Positions 24,527 to 37,036 are shown, counted from the stretch's first letter. The stretch is 64,000 nucleotides of DNA from Echinococcus granulosus (GCF_000524195.1 NW_020170386.1:1539359-1603358); one strand, 5' to 3'. The notes: generated by a model not told the origin, from the sequence alone. Made by a program: numbers and translations.

Positions 24527-25653
24527 ATGTCACGTTCTAAGAAGATTAGTCTTTCCCTACTAAATGGTCACCTAATCTGCGGATTGTGCGGTGGTTATTT
24601 AATCGATGCAACGGTGCTCACGAACTGCATCCACGCCTTCTGTCGCAGTTGCATCCTCAAGTACATAGCAGAGCTGAACAATGTGTGTCCTCTTTGCCAA
24701 ACGCTAATACAAGAGGGACGTTCATCCCCTAGCTGCGATGCGCTGCGCCCTGATGTTACATTGCAGCGTGTGGTTTACAAGCTTGTTCCTGGTCTTCTCA
24801 AAGTTGAAATCGATCGAATCGCCGAATTTCGTAAGCGTTATCTTAAGAACCCCGCCAAAGTCATTCGCGAAGTGCGTCATTCCTGCAGAGAATCACAGAT
24901 GTTGGAGGACACGGGCTCAACTGATAGTGCTGTCTCTGGTGCGGTTTTATTTCATTCAGGGCATTATAAATCAAGTGTATCGTGTGTTTTCAAAGAAAAT
25001 GTTCTATTTTAAGTGCCAACGAAGATCATGACTTTTTGGCTTAGATTTCTAGAAGAATACTGGGTTTAATCGTTGTACGTTGTTTTGCTAATTTATTCCC
25101 CTTTTTTTTAGGTCTGTCTTCAACACCTACTCCTTTGGCCACCCGTTCTCTATCTCGCGGCATGAATTGCCTAAATGAGTTGTCGAAACGTCGTACGGTT
25201 AGGTCATTTCCGCCTGCCACGTCTATTTCCTGTCTCATAGATATAACAGAAAGTGTCAGTCTCTCCTTAGATCCCCTTTATCACCCTCCCCTTCCTGATT
25301 CCCAATCTTCAACCGGCCAAATCTTTTACGCCACTATGTACCTTCTTTGTCCAGCTTCCTGTACTGTTGCTCATTTGCAGCGTTTTCTATTAGCCAAACA
25401 CTACAACATTTCGGCCCTGGGCTTCTGGACCGTGGATATCTTTCTCCACTGTGAATACTTAGAGCCAGCTCATAGTCTGCGGGAGCTTGCATTTCTCTAC
25501 GCTTGGCCAACCCAGCGTCGTGTCCTACCACTGCTTTATCGCTTCTCCGACAGCCGCGCCGTTTGTTGGGGCTCGCCCTTGCCCCGTCTTGATAACCCAT
25601 CGACGTCCGCCTCGCCACCGTCAAACAAAAAGCGAAGGCGGCTGGCGGCGTAA
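24527..25653 (+). CDS. PCGF: Polycomb group RING finger protein, PCGF3/5-like (2 exons, 317 aa)
   Basis: PCGF proteins pair with RING1 in Polycomb repressive complex 1, which monoubiquitinates histone H2A in the nucleus. Exons 24527-24938 and 25112-25653 join at phase 1 to give 317 aa. A C3HC4 RING occupies residues 18-57 (C18, C21, C34, H36, C39, C42, C54, C57), with the family signature GYLIDATVLTNCIHAFCRSC. It is followed by RVVYKLVPGL, typical of PCGF1/3/5. Exon 2 encodes a RAWUL ubiquitin-like domain at about 185-282 (TVAHLQRFLLAKHYN, then a region ending LPLLYRF). A basic tail (KKRRR) may be a nuclear signal. The donor is GTGCGG, weaker than consensus. RING and RAWUL are separated by a Ser/Arg-rich linker. 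Which vertebrate PCGF is orthologous cannot be decided here. Confidence 0.9.
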
Positions 25654-26734
25654 CTCGCATATTCCTTGCTAATCGCAATGCCTCACCGGGCTCTGCGTCC
25701 TTCTGCCGCCCGTTATTTTATTCTGTACGTGCACGTCCGCTACTTTACTGGTGTCTTTCAAAGAGCTGTGAGGGTTCTTATGCGGCTGCAATTGTAAACT
25801 TGCGCTATCGCTCTCCTATTCAGATTTCATGCTGCGCTTAATTTGTCTGCATTTGCTCTAGTTATCCATTTGAGAAAGGTCTGATCTTATTTGCAAATAC
25901 ATGTTATTTTGAAACTTGTCTTACTTTCTGGTGTGCACTCTCCAATAGTGAGCTTGTTTTGCTAAACTGGAGTTTAATACATGCCAATACTTAGGTCTGT
26001 TAACGTATAATGAAACTGAGTATCCCGATTAATGGATGTCGTTACTGATATTGTAGTATGGTAGTATCACGTGATTTGATAAGTATGAAAAGGATTGAGT
26101 AGTTCTTATGTTGCAATCCTAAATATATTGTGGTGCGTACGCGCATGCACATTGCTGTCTACCTGGTCACTTGCCAGCGTTCGGAAAGTTAATCACGCCT
26201 TTCATTTAATGTTTATTGAATTAAATGGCGACTTAAAGAAACTGGACGTAAAGTGATTTTGATGAATATCTCACGGGCCTGACAATATAAATATACAATT
26301 TGTGGCAATGGCGCATACTTTTAAATGTACTTACAAGACTGTTGGCATATGGAATTGTGCATTTTATGAGTATATCACTAAATGGAATAGTGTTAGATTC
26401 AAAATATGCCTCTTGATTATTAATAGATTTTAATGCTAGGTTACCAAGATTTCTTAGTTTTAAAATACGTATCGCAAGGCACTTCTGCATTTAAGGGGTG
26501 ATCTGAGCCCACATCATCAGAAGTTTAAGGAGGGGATAATTTAAAGCAATGACTAGTATATTATACCAAAGGGTACTTAGGAGGATTCAGATGTATTAAC
26601 TGTAGCTTTTGGAAAAAGTGGTTTTAGCTTGAACAGGTGTCAGTCAAAAAGTGTTTTTTCGCGAGAGGTATGTGGTGGTATTTCCGCTCATCCTTCTATT
26701 TCCGGAGTATTTGCGCATATACATCTTACTTCAG
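25654..26734. other. Spacer before PUS10, missing first PUS10 exon expected here
   Basis: No gene was recognised. The 5'-most clear PUS10 exon begins at 26735 without a start codon, so a short first exon ending in phase 0 should lie in or before this region. A good donor (GAGAG|GTATGT, 26667-26668) is present, but the frame that would join it has a stop at about 26578 and no ATG. Confidence 0.4.
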
Positions 26735-29700
26735 GTGATTGAGTCGACAGAATTTCCTCTCACTTTGGAGGGAGCTTTGAAACCTTTGGAGCTCTGCCTT
26801 CTCTGTCGTCATCGGCTTCTGCTTGGCGCCTCATTCTATGGTCGCGACCTTTCGGAAAACCTTCGGGAAGGCGCCACGCTAACGCGTGGTGAACTCACGA
26901 AGTGTACCCTTTGCTTTGGCCTCTGTGGTCTTTTCTTATCAACTGATGCTGGAGCCGATGTCCCATCTCAGATAATGTCGAAAGTTAGGCAGAGTGGGTT
27001 TGACTTCTCCACCTTTCAGCTTAATGTACGTCATCTCCCTGCCGCCATACCAAAAACCATTGCGTAACTACTTCAAAAAATTGATGTATCTTATGGGTGT
27101 TTGTGTAGTTTTTCAATGAATTAGCGCCTAGACGTACAGCAACCCTCTAAGCTTCATTTGCTGTGTGTTTGAGCTCTTCCTTTTGAATAACTACTCGCAA
27201 CAGATCATTTTCCAAGCTAGTTGATCAAATGCATTGAGTTAATGAGGAGGTTAGCACCGTGTTTCCACCCTGATTCCTCACCTCAGTCGAGGCGACAGTA
27301 CGTAGATTTATTTGACTGAGGAAAGCATTAAACTTTAAACTAAAGACATCTTAGTGATTTCGCCATTGCTCAGGTTGACAGCTACCTTGTTCTGGTTATC
27401 ATGCATGCTGAAAAATAGATTCACTAATTAGCCTGTTTAAAAGTTCATTTTTTTTTAATTTTAACATACCAGGTTTCAGAACCCGTCAACCTTGCCCTAC
27501 GAGACCACGCCTTTTGGGTCTATGTTCGCGAGAAATGCAAAACGAATGAATCTTCGCAACCAGTGGAGGTTTTGGAGGAAAAATCAGTTTCAGCAAAAGT
27601 TGTATTTCGTAACCTTATAAACAACCGCTTGAAAAAGCTTTTTTGTGTGAGTTTCNNNNNNNNNNNNNNNNNNNNNNNNNNNNNNNNNNNNNNNNNNNNN
27701 NNNNNNNNNNNNNNNNNNNNNNNNNNNNNNNNNNNNNNNNNNNNNNNNNNNNNNNCACGTATAGCCATATATATGCAGCAATCGTAAAAAATACGTCCGT
27801 TTATTTAGCATTGTGGTACAATTGCTGATTTACCACTAGAAAATTCATTGAATAACCCAAGAACAAACCGGTCACGGACCCTAATATAATCGGCGTTGCA
27901 TGATTGTTGCCAGCTTAACGCATTCACTTACCAAGTCAAAATCACCCGCTTTAATCACGTTCAGGAGGAGCAGATTTCTCTACCACCACTATTCTCCAAT
28001 TTGAAATCCCCTCCTACCTGGTTCGATGCAGCCACCGAGCAGGTGGATCTTCTTCTCACCTTTGATCTGCCAGACGATTATATGATGGGCAACTCTGACA
28101 TATCGCACCTCATGACCGCCGTAAAGCAGCACTGCGATCCACACGCCTGGAGCTTCTACTCGCCGGGCAGTAGTGGGACGTGCAGACGCTTTGGTAAGCA
28201 GCGTCGACGAGCTACTGATGATGAGACTACCGTTCCTACTACTCAAGTGTCTCGTACCTCCCTGAAGAAACTGCTCGACCTTCTTCCTGACAAAATCTTT
28301 CTGGAAGAAGTGCTAAAGTAGGTCCCCACTGGAGACTTGTAATCAATCACTTGAGACTAAAGAGGTCCGCGCACTAGAGATCCTGCAGACCCCTTTATGT
28401 ATCCTACAAGTGCTATATTATTTGTGTCCCTATAATTTAAACGGTGTTGAAAATGCTATTAATTTCTTCTGGCACCTAACATTTTGATTCCGGGTCTATA
28501 CTGAACGCCAACGCTGCTTAGTATGCTTGCGCCTTATAACTCCAAATTGCGAAAATATAAGCATTATTTTCCCTCTTGATAATGCTCCACTTAGATGCCT
28601 TTTTTGAGGAATTTATCCTGGAGGAACAATTGTTGACTTTGGTTTCTCTTTTTTGAGCTTTAAGGAATTGCCCAGATACATTCTGATTGCATTTGCTTCT
28701 ATGGTAAATCTATCTCTGCCTATATTTCCAAAAGGAGCCTACATTCGTGGCGTTTCATTTATTCCCCTTATTATATTCTTCTGTTGGTTGTTGAAATGCA
28801 AGATCAATCGTTAATGAATACATTTTCCATATTTTCTTAAATCCAGCACACCTCCGTGTATCGTGTATATGGTCATTGGTCAACTCAGGATTGTATTGAA
28901 ACATAGTTGTCATCATGCAAACTTTTATTACTAAAGCTTGGAAACACAGAAAGTGGAAGGTAGCAGATTCCCCCTGGTTCAACTGTCTTCCGTGACGATG
29001 TACCGCCCAGCGCCGCTCGTAATTGCAGGACGTTATGTAAAGTTGAGCCGTATCCTGCCTCAAACCCCATGGTTCATCGATGGAGAACGTAAACTGGACT
29101 CCTCGGTGGAGGAACTGATTGCTGCTCCGGTCGTTGACGCCTTTGGGCCTCGCACCACCTTCACTTTTGTCAGTTCTGGACGTGAGGATATTGACGTAAG
29201 GTATCAGTGGCGTTTTTATAGTTCTACTATTTGTAGTTTAACCTGTCTCTACTCCAGTAGCCAATGCGCCACTAAGACACAGTATCCACTTTCTCACCCC
29301 GCTTGCAAATAATGGATAAAATGTTTAAATAGTTAAAAGTTTTCGTCGTCAGGTGCCTATTAAAGCACCTTATTTGTTACTGAGCTGATACCTTGGCATA
29401 AATTACTCTCCAAAAAGCTTACGTTCACATAATTAGATGTAATAGTACGGATTTGATGCCATCCCCTTTTATGATTGGATTCGTTTTGTAGCATTTACCA
29501 GTTAAACTGGTGTATTTCATTCTGCCATTTACAATCCTGTTTCGATAATGATGTGTGGTTTGTATGCACACCCTAAATAATTTCGCATGCATCCTTTTTA
29601 TCCTAGGTGCTTAGGCCTCGGTCGACCATTTGCGCTCGAATTGAATTCCTACAATAAAACACTGGGTTCGATGCTTAGGGCACATTCATCACTGCGTGGT

Positions 29701-31337
29701 AAACAGGAAAATGACGCAAAGGCTGGGTACGACTGTGCCAATGACCTTTCCTGGCTCGCCAGTACTATCAACAATTCTACTGGTGATCGGGTCTTCGTTC
29801 GTGATCTACAGGTGAGTTTTCACCGTGATAAAATTTGATACGAGTAGATCAGTTAGGGCCATTGTGTATATTTTTGAGTGTCATAGAGATGAGGTGGTAA
29901 CATGATAAATTTTATGTAGTTGAGACATAGAAGTGCGCTTGACGGTCTTTGAGATTAGGGTAGACGAGCAATCAGTGTTGTACGCTTTCACTGTTGGCAG
30001 GTTGTCAGCGTCGCATCTGTGAATGCCTCCTTGAAGGGCGGTAAGATTGAAAAGCAGAAACGTTACCGCGCTCTCTGCTGGTGTCCTCAGGGTGGTCTCA
30101 CAACTACGCGAGTTCGCCTGCTTGATTCACGGCTGAGTGCGCTATCACATGGCACCGGTGTTGCAGCGTCACCGTCAGCGCTGCAGTGGCCGCCGACGGA
30201 AGCTACATACCAGCCCGATCTCGGTTGTGATGTCGCCTACCTCTCCTTTGGTCGATTCACTATCAACCAGTTAACTCCAGTCCGAGTTCTCCATCGACGT
30301 TCTCTGATGTCCCGGACACGGGACATCATCTGGTTCCGTCTGGCCGACTTCGCTAGCAATGTGCTTCGAGAAAAGGCACCTTTTTTGGCAAGTGGACGAG
30401 CTGTTGTTTAAATTACTCACCGTGGTCTGTTTTTCAGATAACTACAATCCGCGCTATCAGAGGAAAATCTCAACAATTTGCTTCCTCTGGGCAATTTAAT
30501 TTATAATGAAGACACATTTTGGAAATTGAATCATTGTATATGCTGGCCTTTTCCTATTATATTAGCATTAATAGGACAAACAAGAAGCATTTGAGCGGTA
30601 ATCTTGAATATTCCTTAATCGAAAGTTCTCTCTCACTTATGAAAGTGTATTAACACTCCTTCACAAAATGAAAAAGGGTTTTGCATTGATTTAGGAGCAC
30701 TATTTTCAGTTGGTCGTCTATCTTTTAATGTTTGGTTCTACAAAAGTCTGTAGTGTGAGCTGCAGAGTTTGGCTTTTAAAACCAATTTAGGACATTTGCT
30801 ATTTTTCCTCTGGTAAGCAATGCCATAAGCCTCAATTCTAAGGCCACTCTTTAGTATTCAGCGCATATTTTATTTATCCATAGTATTTATCTGGTATCTA
30901 TTCTCCTCTTTATTCCTCTATTCATTCGTTCACTTTCTTCTTGTATTCACTTCTGATCCTACTTCTGATCAAAGCATTTGCTCATGCTGCCTCTATTTTA
31001 AAATCAAAACGACGGTTTACTTCTATGCCTTCAAGAGGCATCCCCTCAATCATTGCAATTTATTCAAGTACGGCGCTTTTGTTACCTTTTTCCACAGCTG
31101 AGTGAGTTCGCCGCCCAGGCAGATGTACACCCAAAGGAGGAACTCTTCTTGTTGGAGCTTTGCTGTGAAGCTGGCACCTACGTGAAGGAGCTAGTGCACG
31201 GGGACTTAGGTCGAACGCGACCCAGTCTCTCCTCTCTCCTGAACTGTCCGGTGGACTTGCTCGCTCTTGATGTGGTTGCCGTCGAACATGACTGGCCTCC
31301 GAAAATGGTACAAGCGTTTGAAGTTGATGCTGCGTAA
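26735..31337 (+). CDS. PUS10: tRNA pseudouridine synthase PUS10 (7 exons seen, 5' end missing)
   Basis: Makes pseudouridine 54/55 in the tRNA T-loop and also aids microRNA processing in animals. Exons 26735-27025, 27473-27646, 27914-28317, 28964-29200, 29607-29811, 30001-30387 (or 30360) and 31098-31337 chain in frame. The N-terminal zinc pairs are ELCLLC and KCTLC. The catalytic block SSGREDIDVR carries the active-site Asp. LPQTPWFIDGERKLDSSVEE, TPVRVLHRR, and EAGTYVKELVHGDLGRTRP are clear family signatures. The initiator exon was not found. The intron after exon 2 contains the assembly gap, so a further exon could be hidden there. Exon 4 has a tandem TAGCAG acceptor. Exon 6 may use a GC donor (G|GCAAGT, at 30388) or a weak GT at 30361. 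Insertions relative to human lie before and after the TPVRVLHRR block. Confidence 0.92.
27656..27755. other. Assembly gap (100 N)
   Basis: A run of exactly 100 N inside a PUS10 intron, which is a conventional placeholder for a gap of unknown length. The exon 2 donor (GTGAGT at 27647) is just left of it. Confidence 0.98.
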
Positions 31338-32457
31338 TTCATGCCACCTGCTGTATATTGACGTGAATGGCGCATTTTTATAGATCATTTGAGTTGTAAG
31401 TTTGCTAGGTCGTCATTTTTCGTTCGATCTACTACCCATGCTGCATTTACGACGCATGGATGATAGTTTAAAATGGTCATTTTTGTTAGCTTCGTTGGCA
31501 GCATGTTCTAAAAATCTCCCTTTCTTGGATTGGGAGATTTTTCATACAAATGGTGCAGGTAGGTGCGTGACCTGCATAGTAACCTCACAGTGGTGATTAA
31601 AGTTTTCTATTTGAGCTTGGGCAGACAAAGTCAATATCCCACTTTCCCTTTCTACCTGTTAAGTGGTGACAAGATCCAATGACTTCATTGTATACGCTCG
31701 AGTTTTCTTTCTACCAATGTTTACTAGCTGGAATAATTGGGTGGCAGTGACACAGACATCCTTTGGTTACCAGGATTTATCAATATGTGTCAGGCAGTAA
31801 AAGACAAAGGCAAAGAGGACGGGGGCTATATCCCATTACTGGTTAATTTGCACACCGCAACACTTGGTGAGCCGGATGCATTGCGCCTGTTCATTTTGTT
31901 TAGCTACCTAGAATATTACTAAGCATCTTCAGGTATTATTTGGATCCTCTTGAATACTGACCGCAGTGTTATCTCTTGGGTTCTCATAACCGACTTTTTT
32001 CCTTCAACTCATTTACTCGGTGGGGATAGCAATTCATGGAGTAATTTTCTCAGCGATGAGTTATTACAAAAGAACAAAATTGTCTTGCAAAACTGAATAA
32101 ACTGATTAAAATGCGGGGGTGAAATCGAAGTCGATGGGAGATCAACATGTAGCTTTTGGTTTTCGTGTATTAATTTGACTAACCTGTAGTACAAAGTGGT
32201 GCCATTTACAGTGAAATATTGCGATGAAGTTAGCGCGAACGCAAGGTACCTGCTTAACAAGCTACTGCCATGGGGAGTGGCAATTTTCTCCATGAACTGC
32301 GATCTTGGAATATGCTAAATTCCCAATAGTCCATAGAGGAACCCACCCAAATGCCGCAACGCCTCAGTGATTAGCGTTGAAAAGAGGGTAATTTGATAAG
32401 GTGGTTTACAAAGGCAAGGACAACAATGGCCTCTATAGTGTGACGACGTCTAGTTGC
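31338..32457. other. Spacer downstream of PUS10
   Basis: Contains the PUS10 3' UTR, with an ATTAAA at 31597-31602 as a possible poly(A) signal. The small frames at 31402-31922 and 32009-32293 have no family character. Confidence 0.4.
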
Positions 32458-32985
32458 TTATGCAGCTTGACGGACACGAGCCGTACTTTTTGGGGAACAT
32501 GAATGCTGTCGCAGTGCTTGTAATGAGTCAGGCTCGCGTGGATAAAGCCGTGCATTTGGATATATAATGAGAGCTAGGTGGGCTGTCACCTCAAGCTTGT
32601 AGGAGTGTAGCACCCCGATGCTTCCCAGAAGATGAAAGAAGACACGATACTGGGGCCTGATAAGCACTACCGTGGAGTGTAGGCTAGAACACCCGCGAGG
32701 ATACAATGGCACCGATCCGAAGTGGTCTCCTAACAAAACTGCATTGGATAGATGAACAGCGGATTCCAGTCGAATTTCCAGCTGGTAGTGATCTTGATTC
32801 ATTTCGGTAAATGATACAGAATGTTTAGTAAATGTAGGATGTGAACCTAACTGTTCTCTCTTAATTTGTTTCAAAAGGTATGGACAGTGTAAGTAATAAT
32901 CAAGAGCTGGCACATATCGGGCGTGAATTGGGCTGTTGGCATTGCAACTGTTCTCATATGCTTCTCTGATTTTTCTAGTTAACAT
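32458..32985 (-). CDS. Uncharacterised ORF, 175 aa, head-to-head with TRAP1
   Basis: A complete minus-strand frame starting MLTRKIREAYENSCNANSP and ending at 32458. I do not recognise a family. It is soluble-looking, rich in His, Tyr and Leu, with no signal peptide or clear membrane segment (a hydrophobic VFFHLLGSIGVLHSY is short). Base composition is higher in GC than the flanks, and the length exceeds chance expectation for this AT-rich DNA. Only 109 bp separate its ATG from the proposed TRAP1 ATG on the other strand, which would suit a shared promoter. It could be a single-exon gene, an exon of a larger gene, or a chance frame. Confidence 0.42.
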   Translation of the reverse strand: MLTRKIREAYENSCNANSPIHARYVPALDYYLHCPYLLKQIKREQLGSHPTFTKHSVSFTEMNQDHYQLEIRLESAVHLSNAVLLGDHFGSVPLYPRGCSSLHSTVVLIRPQYRVFFHLLGSIGVLHSYKLEVTAHLALIIYPNARLYPREPDSLQALRQHSCSPKSTARVRQAA

Positions 32986-33094
32986 ATCCTAATCATAGGT
33001 GCACAACAATTCATAAAGAAGCAAGCACCGGAATCTAGGAAACAGTAGAATATTAACTGTTTGATGCTCATAACATATAAAGTCAGTGTTTAGA
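32986..33094. promoter_or_regulatory. Putative bidirectional promoter of TRAP1 and the 175-aa ORF
   Basis: Inferred solely from the divergent arrangement of two start codons 109 bp apart. No TATA or other element is assigned. It depends on both starts being correct. Confidence 0.3.
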
Positions 33095-36000
33095 ATGTCT
33101 TGTTTTTCAGCGCGTCAAACGGTTGGCAGTCGTATGCTTGCGGATTATGGGTGTGCCTTTTTGCTTTTAATCAAAAGTGTAATGCACTAGAGATAATGCA
33201 AAGCAATTTTAGGATTTAGAGCCTGTTTTCGTGGCGTGGTTTTCAGCCTTTATCAGCCCAAGTATGCTACAAAATTACTGGATGATCTAATATAATATCT
33301 GGAAATGTCGAAACCGTTGGGGGTATTGTTTGTATTTACCCAGTTTTGTACAACGATTCTTAAGCGCATTTCTAAAGCAGTTATTCTGTTGTGAGAATGA
33401 TGTGTTGGGTGCAATTTGCAAAGTAACCTATTCCTGATTTGTTGTTTTTAGCCTTTAGTACGTCGCTTTGTCGCTGGGCTGCTAGACGTCCTGTACTTGA
33501 TCGACATCAATTTGTTCTTAGATATGTAGCGACACGGAGGCCCATTCACATTCAAAGTGTTTCCCTGCGATCACGTTATTTCTCTACAGCATCGGCGTTC
33601 CCCGGCTTATCACAGCATGAAGGAAAAGTAAAAAAGTTTCAAGCAGACACCAGCAAACTACTAGATATTGTCGCGAAATCACTATACTCAGATAAAGAAG
33701 TAAGAATATATTTTTTTTTCTAATTTTTAATAAAAATTTAAATATCAAATATTGTAGGCTTTTGACTTGTTCAGTCTATCAGTTGTGATTTTGAGATGGG
33801 AACTTGGCAAAACTGATCACCTCTATGCCTGACTTTTTTGACTCCCGCTGTTAATAATATGCGCTTTAGATCTTTGTGCGCGAGCTGATATCGAATGCTA
33901 GTGACGCGGTGGAGCGACTACGCTTTTTGCAAACCTCGGGTAGTGTGAGAGGTCCCGAAGGCCCTCTGGAAATCCACATAACAACGGACGAGAATAAGCG
34001 GACATTCACGATATTTGATAATGGGGTCGGTATGACTGCAGATGAAATGGAGAAAAATCTGGGCACAATCGCCAAATCTGGATCCAGAGAATATGTCGCT
34101 CAGCTGAAACAAAGTAATGTGTCTGGTGATGACTGGACCAACATAATTGGTCAGTTTGGTGTCGGCTTCTACGCCGCATTTATGGTGGCTGATGAAGTGA
34201 GTTTTATTCACCGCTGCAGCAAGATTGTATCGTAGCAGTTGTTGATCGTGGGAGCGTCGTGCCTTGCCGTAATATGTTGCTAGTTATTAAATAATACCTT
34301 GCATAAATCCACTCCGAAGTTACAAAACCCCGTTTGATACTGGTTGCTATCGTCTTATTTCGCGTCAAATTTATATCTCCAATTAATTGTGATCTTATTT
34401 GTTAGGTTGAGGTCCAATCCATGAGTCAGGTCGAAGAAAATGGCAGAAAGGGTCACAGATGGATTTCAAATGGGACGGGAGGCATCTACACAATTTACGA
34501 CTCTGAAGGAGTTACTCCGGGAACTAAAGTTATCCTTCGGCTAAAGGAAGACTCTGCTGAGTTCGCAAGGGAATCAACAATCAAATTTGTCATCCAGAAG
34601 TATAGTACCTTCATTGGTGTACCTGTTTTCCTTAATGGAAAGCAGATTAACGTTGTTGAGCCGCTCTGGGCGAAGGATCCTTCGAAGGTGAATTATGGCG
34701 GGATATTGTGACGCATTACACATGCTCTGGCACTACTCTATTGTTCAAAATAATTCACTCTATTGTAGCTGGGTGATTCCCCGGTTATTTTCTTGCTTTA
34801 CATCACTAAGCTTTATTCCTTGTAGGTATCCGAAGAGGAATACACATCGTTTTATCAATTTATTACCAGTACTAGCTATGATTCGCCAAGGTATCGAATC
34901 ACGTTCAAAGCCGATTCGCCCATTAATTTGCGCGCACTTTTGTTTGTTCCAACTGTAAAACCGAGCATCTTTGAAGCTGCCAAGGAAGGGGGTAGCTCAC
35001 TGTCCCTCTACAGTCGGAAGGTTTGTGACATTTTCATACTACATAGATCTCTATTGCTCTCGTTCTCAGAGTTTTTAAACGAGGGCTTATGATGTTTGAA
35101 ATACTAAACTGAAATCATAGCTATCTTTATGGGTCGACAGATTTAGTTTTTAAAATCTATTTCGTAGATTCTTATTACAAACAAAACCGAGAGTTTACTA
35201 CCCAGATGGTTGCGTTTCGTCCGCGGTGTTGTCGACAGTGAAGACATTCCTCTCAACCTAAGTCGTGAGTTGCTTCAGGATCATGGCCTTATTCGCAAAG
35301 TTAATCGCATACTAACTTCCCGAGTTCTTCGTTTCCTTGAGGTGTGTCGACTGTAAAACAGGTCAGTGTGAATTTTACTGTCAATCAATAAGTAGGCTTG
35401 TTTTGATGCACTTTAGAACGAGTCGAAACACGATGCAAAGAATTTCCTAGATTTCCTCAACGATTTTGGTCTCTACCTGAAAGAGGGAATCGTTACTGAG
35501 CCTGATCAGTACACCCGTGAGGAGATTGCCAAACTCCTTCGCTTTGAAAGCTCTGCCTTGCCTGCGGGCCAGAGGACCAGCTTTGACGAATACGGCTCTC
35601 GAATGCGTGCTGGAGAGAGGAACATTTACTTTCTCTCAGCCCCTAATAGAGACCTAGCCGAAGCCTCTCCATACTTTGAAGCCATCAAAAAGAAAAAGGG
35701 TGAAATTGAGGTGGAAATTTACATTTGCGCGGTCGTTTAGTTTAAATGTTTTTCTCACTGCTTTTGCATATTCCCTAATTCTTACAGCCGATTGATTTAC
35801 TATAGCGCACTTTAATTATTCGTTGAAGCCATTTGAATCAGTTATTTTAGTATGCAACTAAATCGTATCTTGTTTCGAGCCTTATGCACGATAATCCACT
35901 GTTCGGATGCAGCTAGCATCAGAAGGGGTGCGTTTCGCTACCTTTAGGAGGACACCGATTGTGATGCATTTTTTATCAATAGTACCGTTCGCCCATACTT

Positions 36001-37036
36001 AACACTTTAGGTGTTGTTTCTCTATGAGCCCTACGACGAATTAGTTCTGGTAAATATGGGGCAATACGATCGGAAGAATTTGCGCTCAATTGAGAAGGTT
36101 CTTGCTGAGGACGCCTCAGATACTGAGGCTGTGGAGGAAATTGAGGGCGACTGTCTCTCCCAGGAGGAGGTAAATATCCTCTCGAAATGGGCCGAGGAAA
36201 CGCTCGGATCTAAGATCAAGAAAGTCAAAGTGAGTTTTTCCGCCCTTATCACCATTTTTAACATATCCATACCTAGTGATACGGGTCAGATATTCATGTT
36301 TGCAGATCCTACAAAATCGAAATAGAACTTAATGGCATCCACAGGCTTTTTACCGGACCTCTCATAATTCCCTTTGTTTCAGTATCTTCACTTCAGTAAA
36401 GGTCGCACCAGGCCCCTCCAAGGTGCGCTCATGAGGCGTAGGTATTTGCTGGTTTTTATCATGGATTTAGACAAGATTTCTGGATAACAAGGAGGTTCAG
36501 CGTATAAAGGATGATGCAGTAGATTAAATTTGCAGTAATACGTCACAGGACGTTCCTCGTCTGACATTATGCTTGTCCTTGTGTAGTTTCAGCTCCCCAG
36601 CAGTGTTTATCACATGGTTTTTGTTTGCATATACATTGCCGTTGATCGAGAGGCATGAATGGTATCGTATGTGTGTTTGAAGGTGACGCGACGGCTCTCG
36701 CAGCATCCCTGCTGTGTACAAATCCGTGAGGCGGGTGCGATGCGTCATCTTCTGCGCACCGCGCTGGCGGGTCGACCAGCATCAGAGAAGTTTCGGGTGA
36801 TGGAGCCGGTGCTGGAGCTGAATCCACGCCACCCGCTGGTACGCTACCTCGCCCATCTCGTGGTCTCCGCCCAGGAGCACGCAGAGGATGGCATCCTTGC
36901 CACCGCCCTCGTCGACTATCTCCTCGACGCCGGCCTGGCCCACGCTGGCCTCCTTGAAGAAGCTCGCGAGATGGCTGCCCGCAGCTCACAACTGCTCACT
37001 ATCCTTTCTGAGAGGGCTGTCAAGAAGCAGGTCTAG
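33095..37036 (+). CDS. TRAP1: Mitochondrial HSP90 chaperone TRAP1 (9 exons, 709 aa)
   Basis: ATP-dependent HSP90-family chaperone of the mitochondrial matrix. Exons 33095-33131 (inferred), 33452-33699, 33870-34196, 34406-34687, 34826-35020, 35168-35341, 35417-35710, 36011-36229 and 36683-37036 join in frame to 709 aa (human TRAP1 has 704). The first 60 or so residues are Arg/Ser-rich with almost no acidic residues, fitting a mitochondrial presequence. GHKL ATPase motifs: [15 protein letters not shown] (E100, N104), DNGVGM (from D145), [15 protein letters not shown] (from 189). The middle domain has [16 protein letters not shown] with the catalytic-loop Arg at about 396. The C-terminal dimerisation region is in exons 8-9. 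The first exon was chosen because its phase fits and the total length matches; the other exons are firm. AATAAA lies 170 nt after the stop. Confidence 0.95.

Noticed and set aside
33305..33323. Alternative first exon of TRAP1 (ATG at 33305, donor GTATTG)
   Set aside because: It ends in phase 0, while the acceptor at 33452 needs phase 1. The exon at 33095-33131 has the correct phase and gives the family length.
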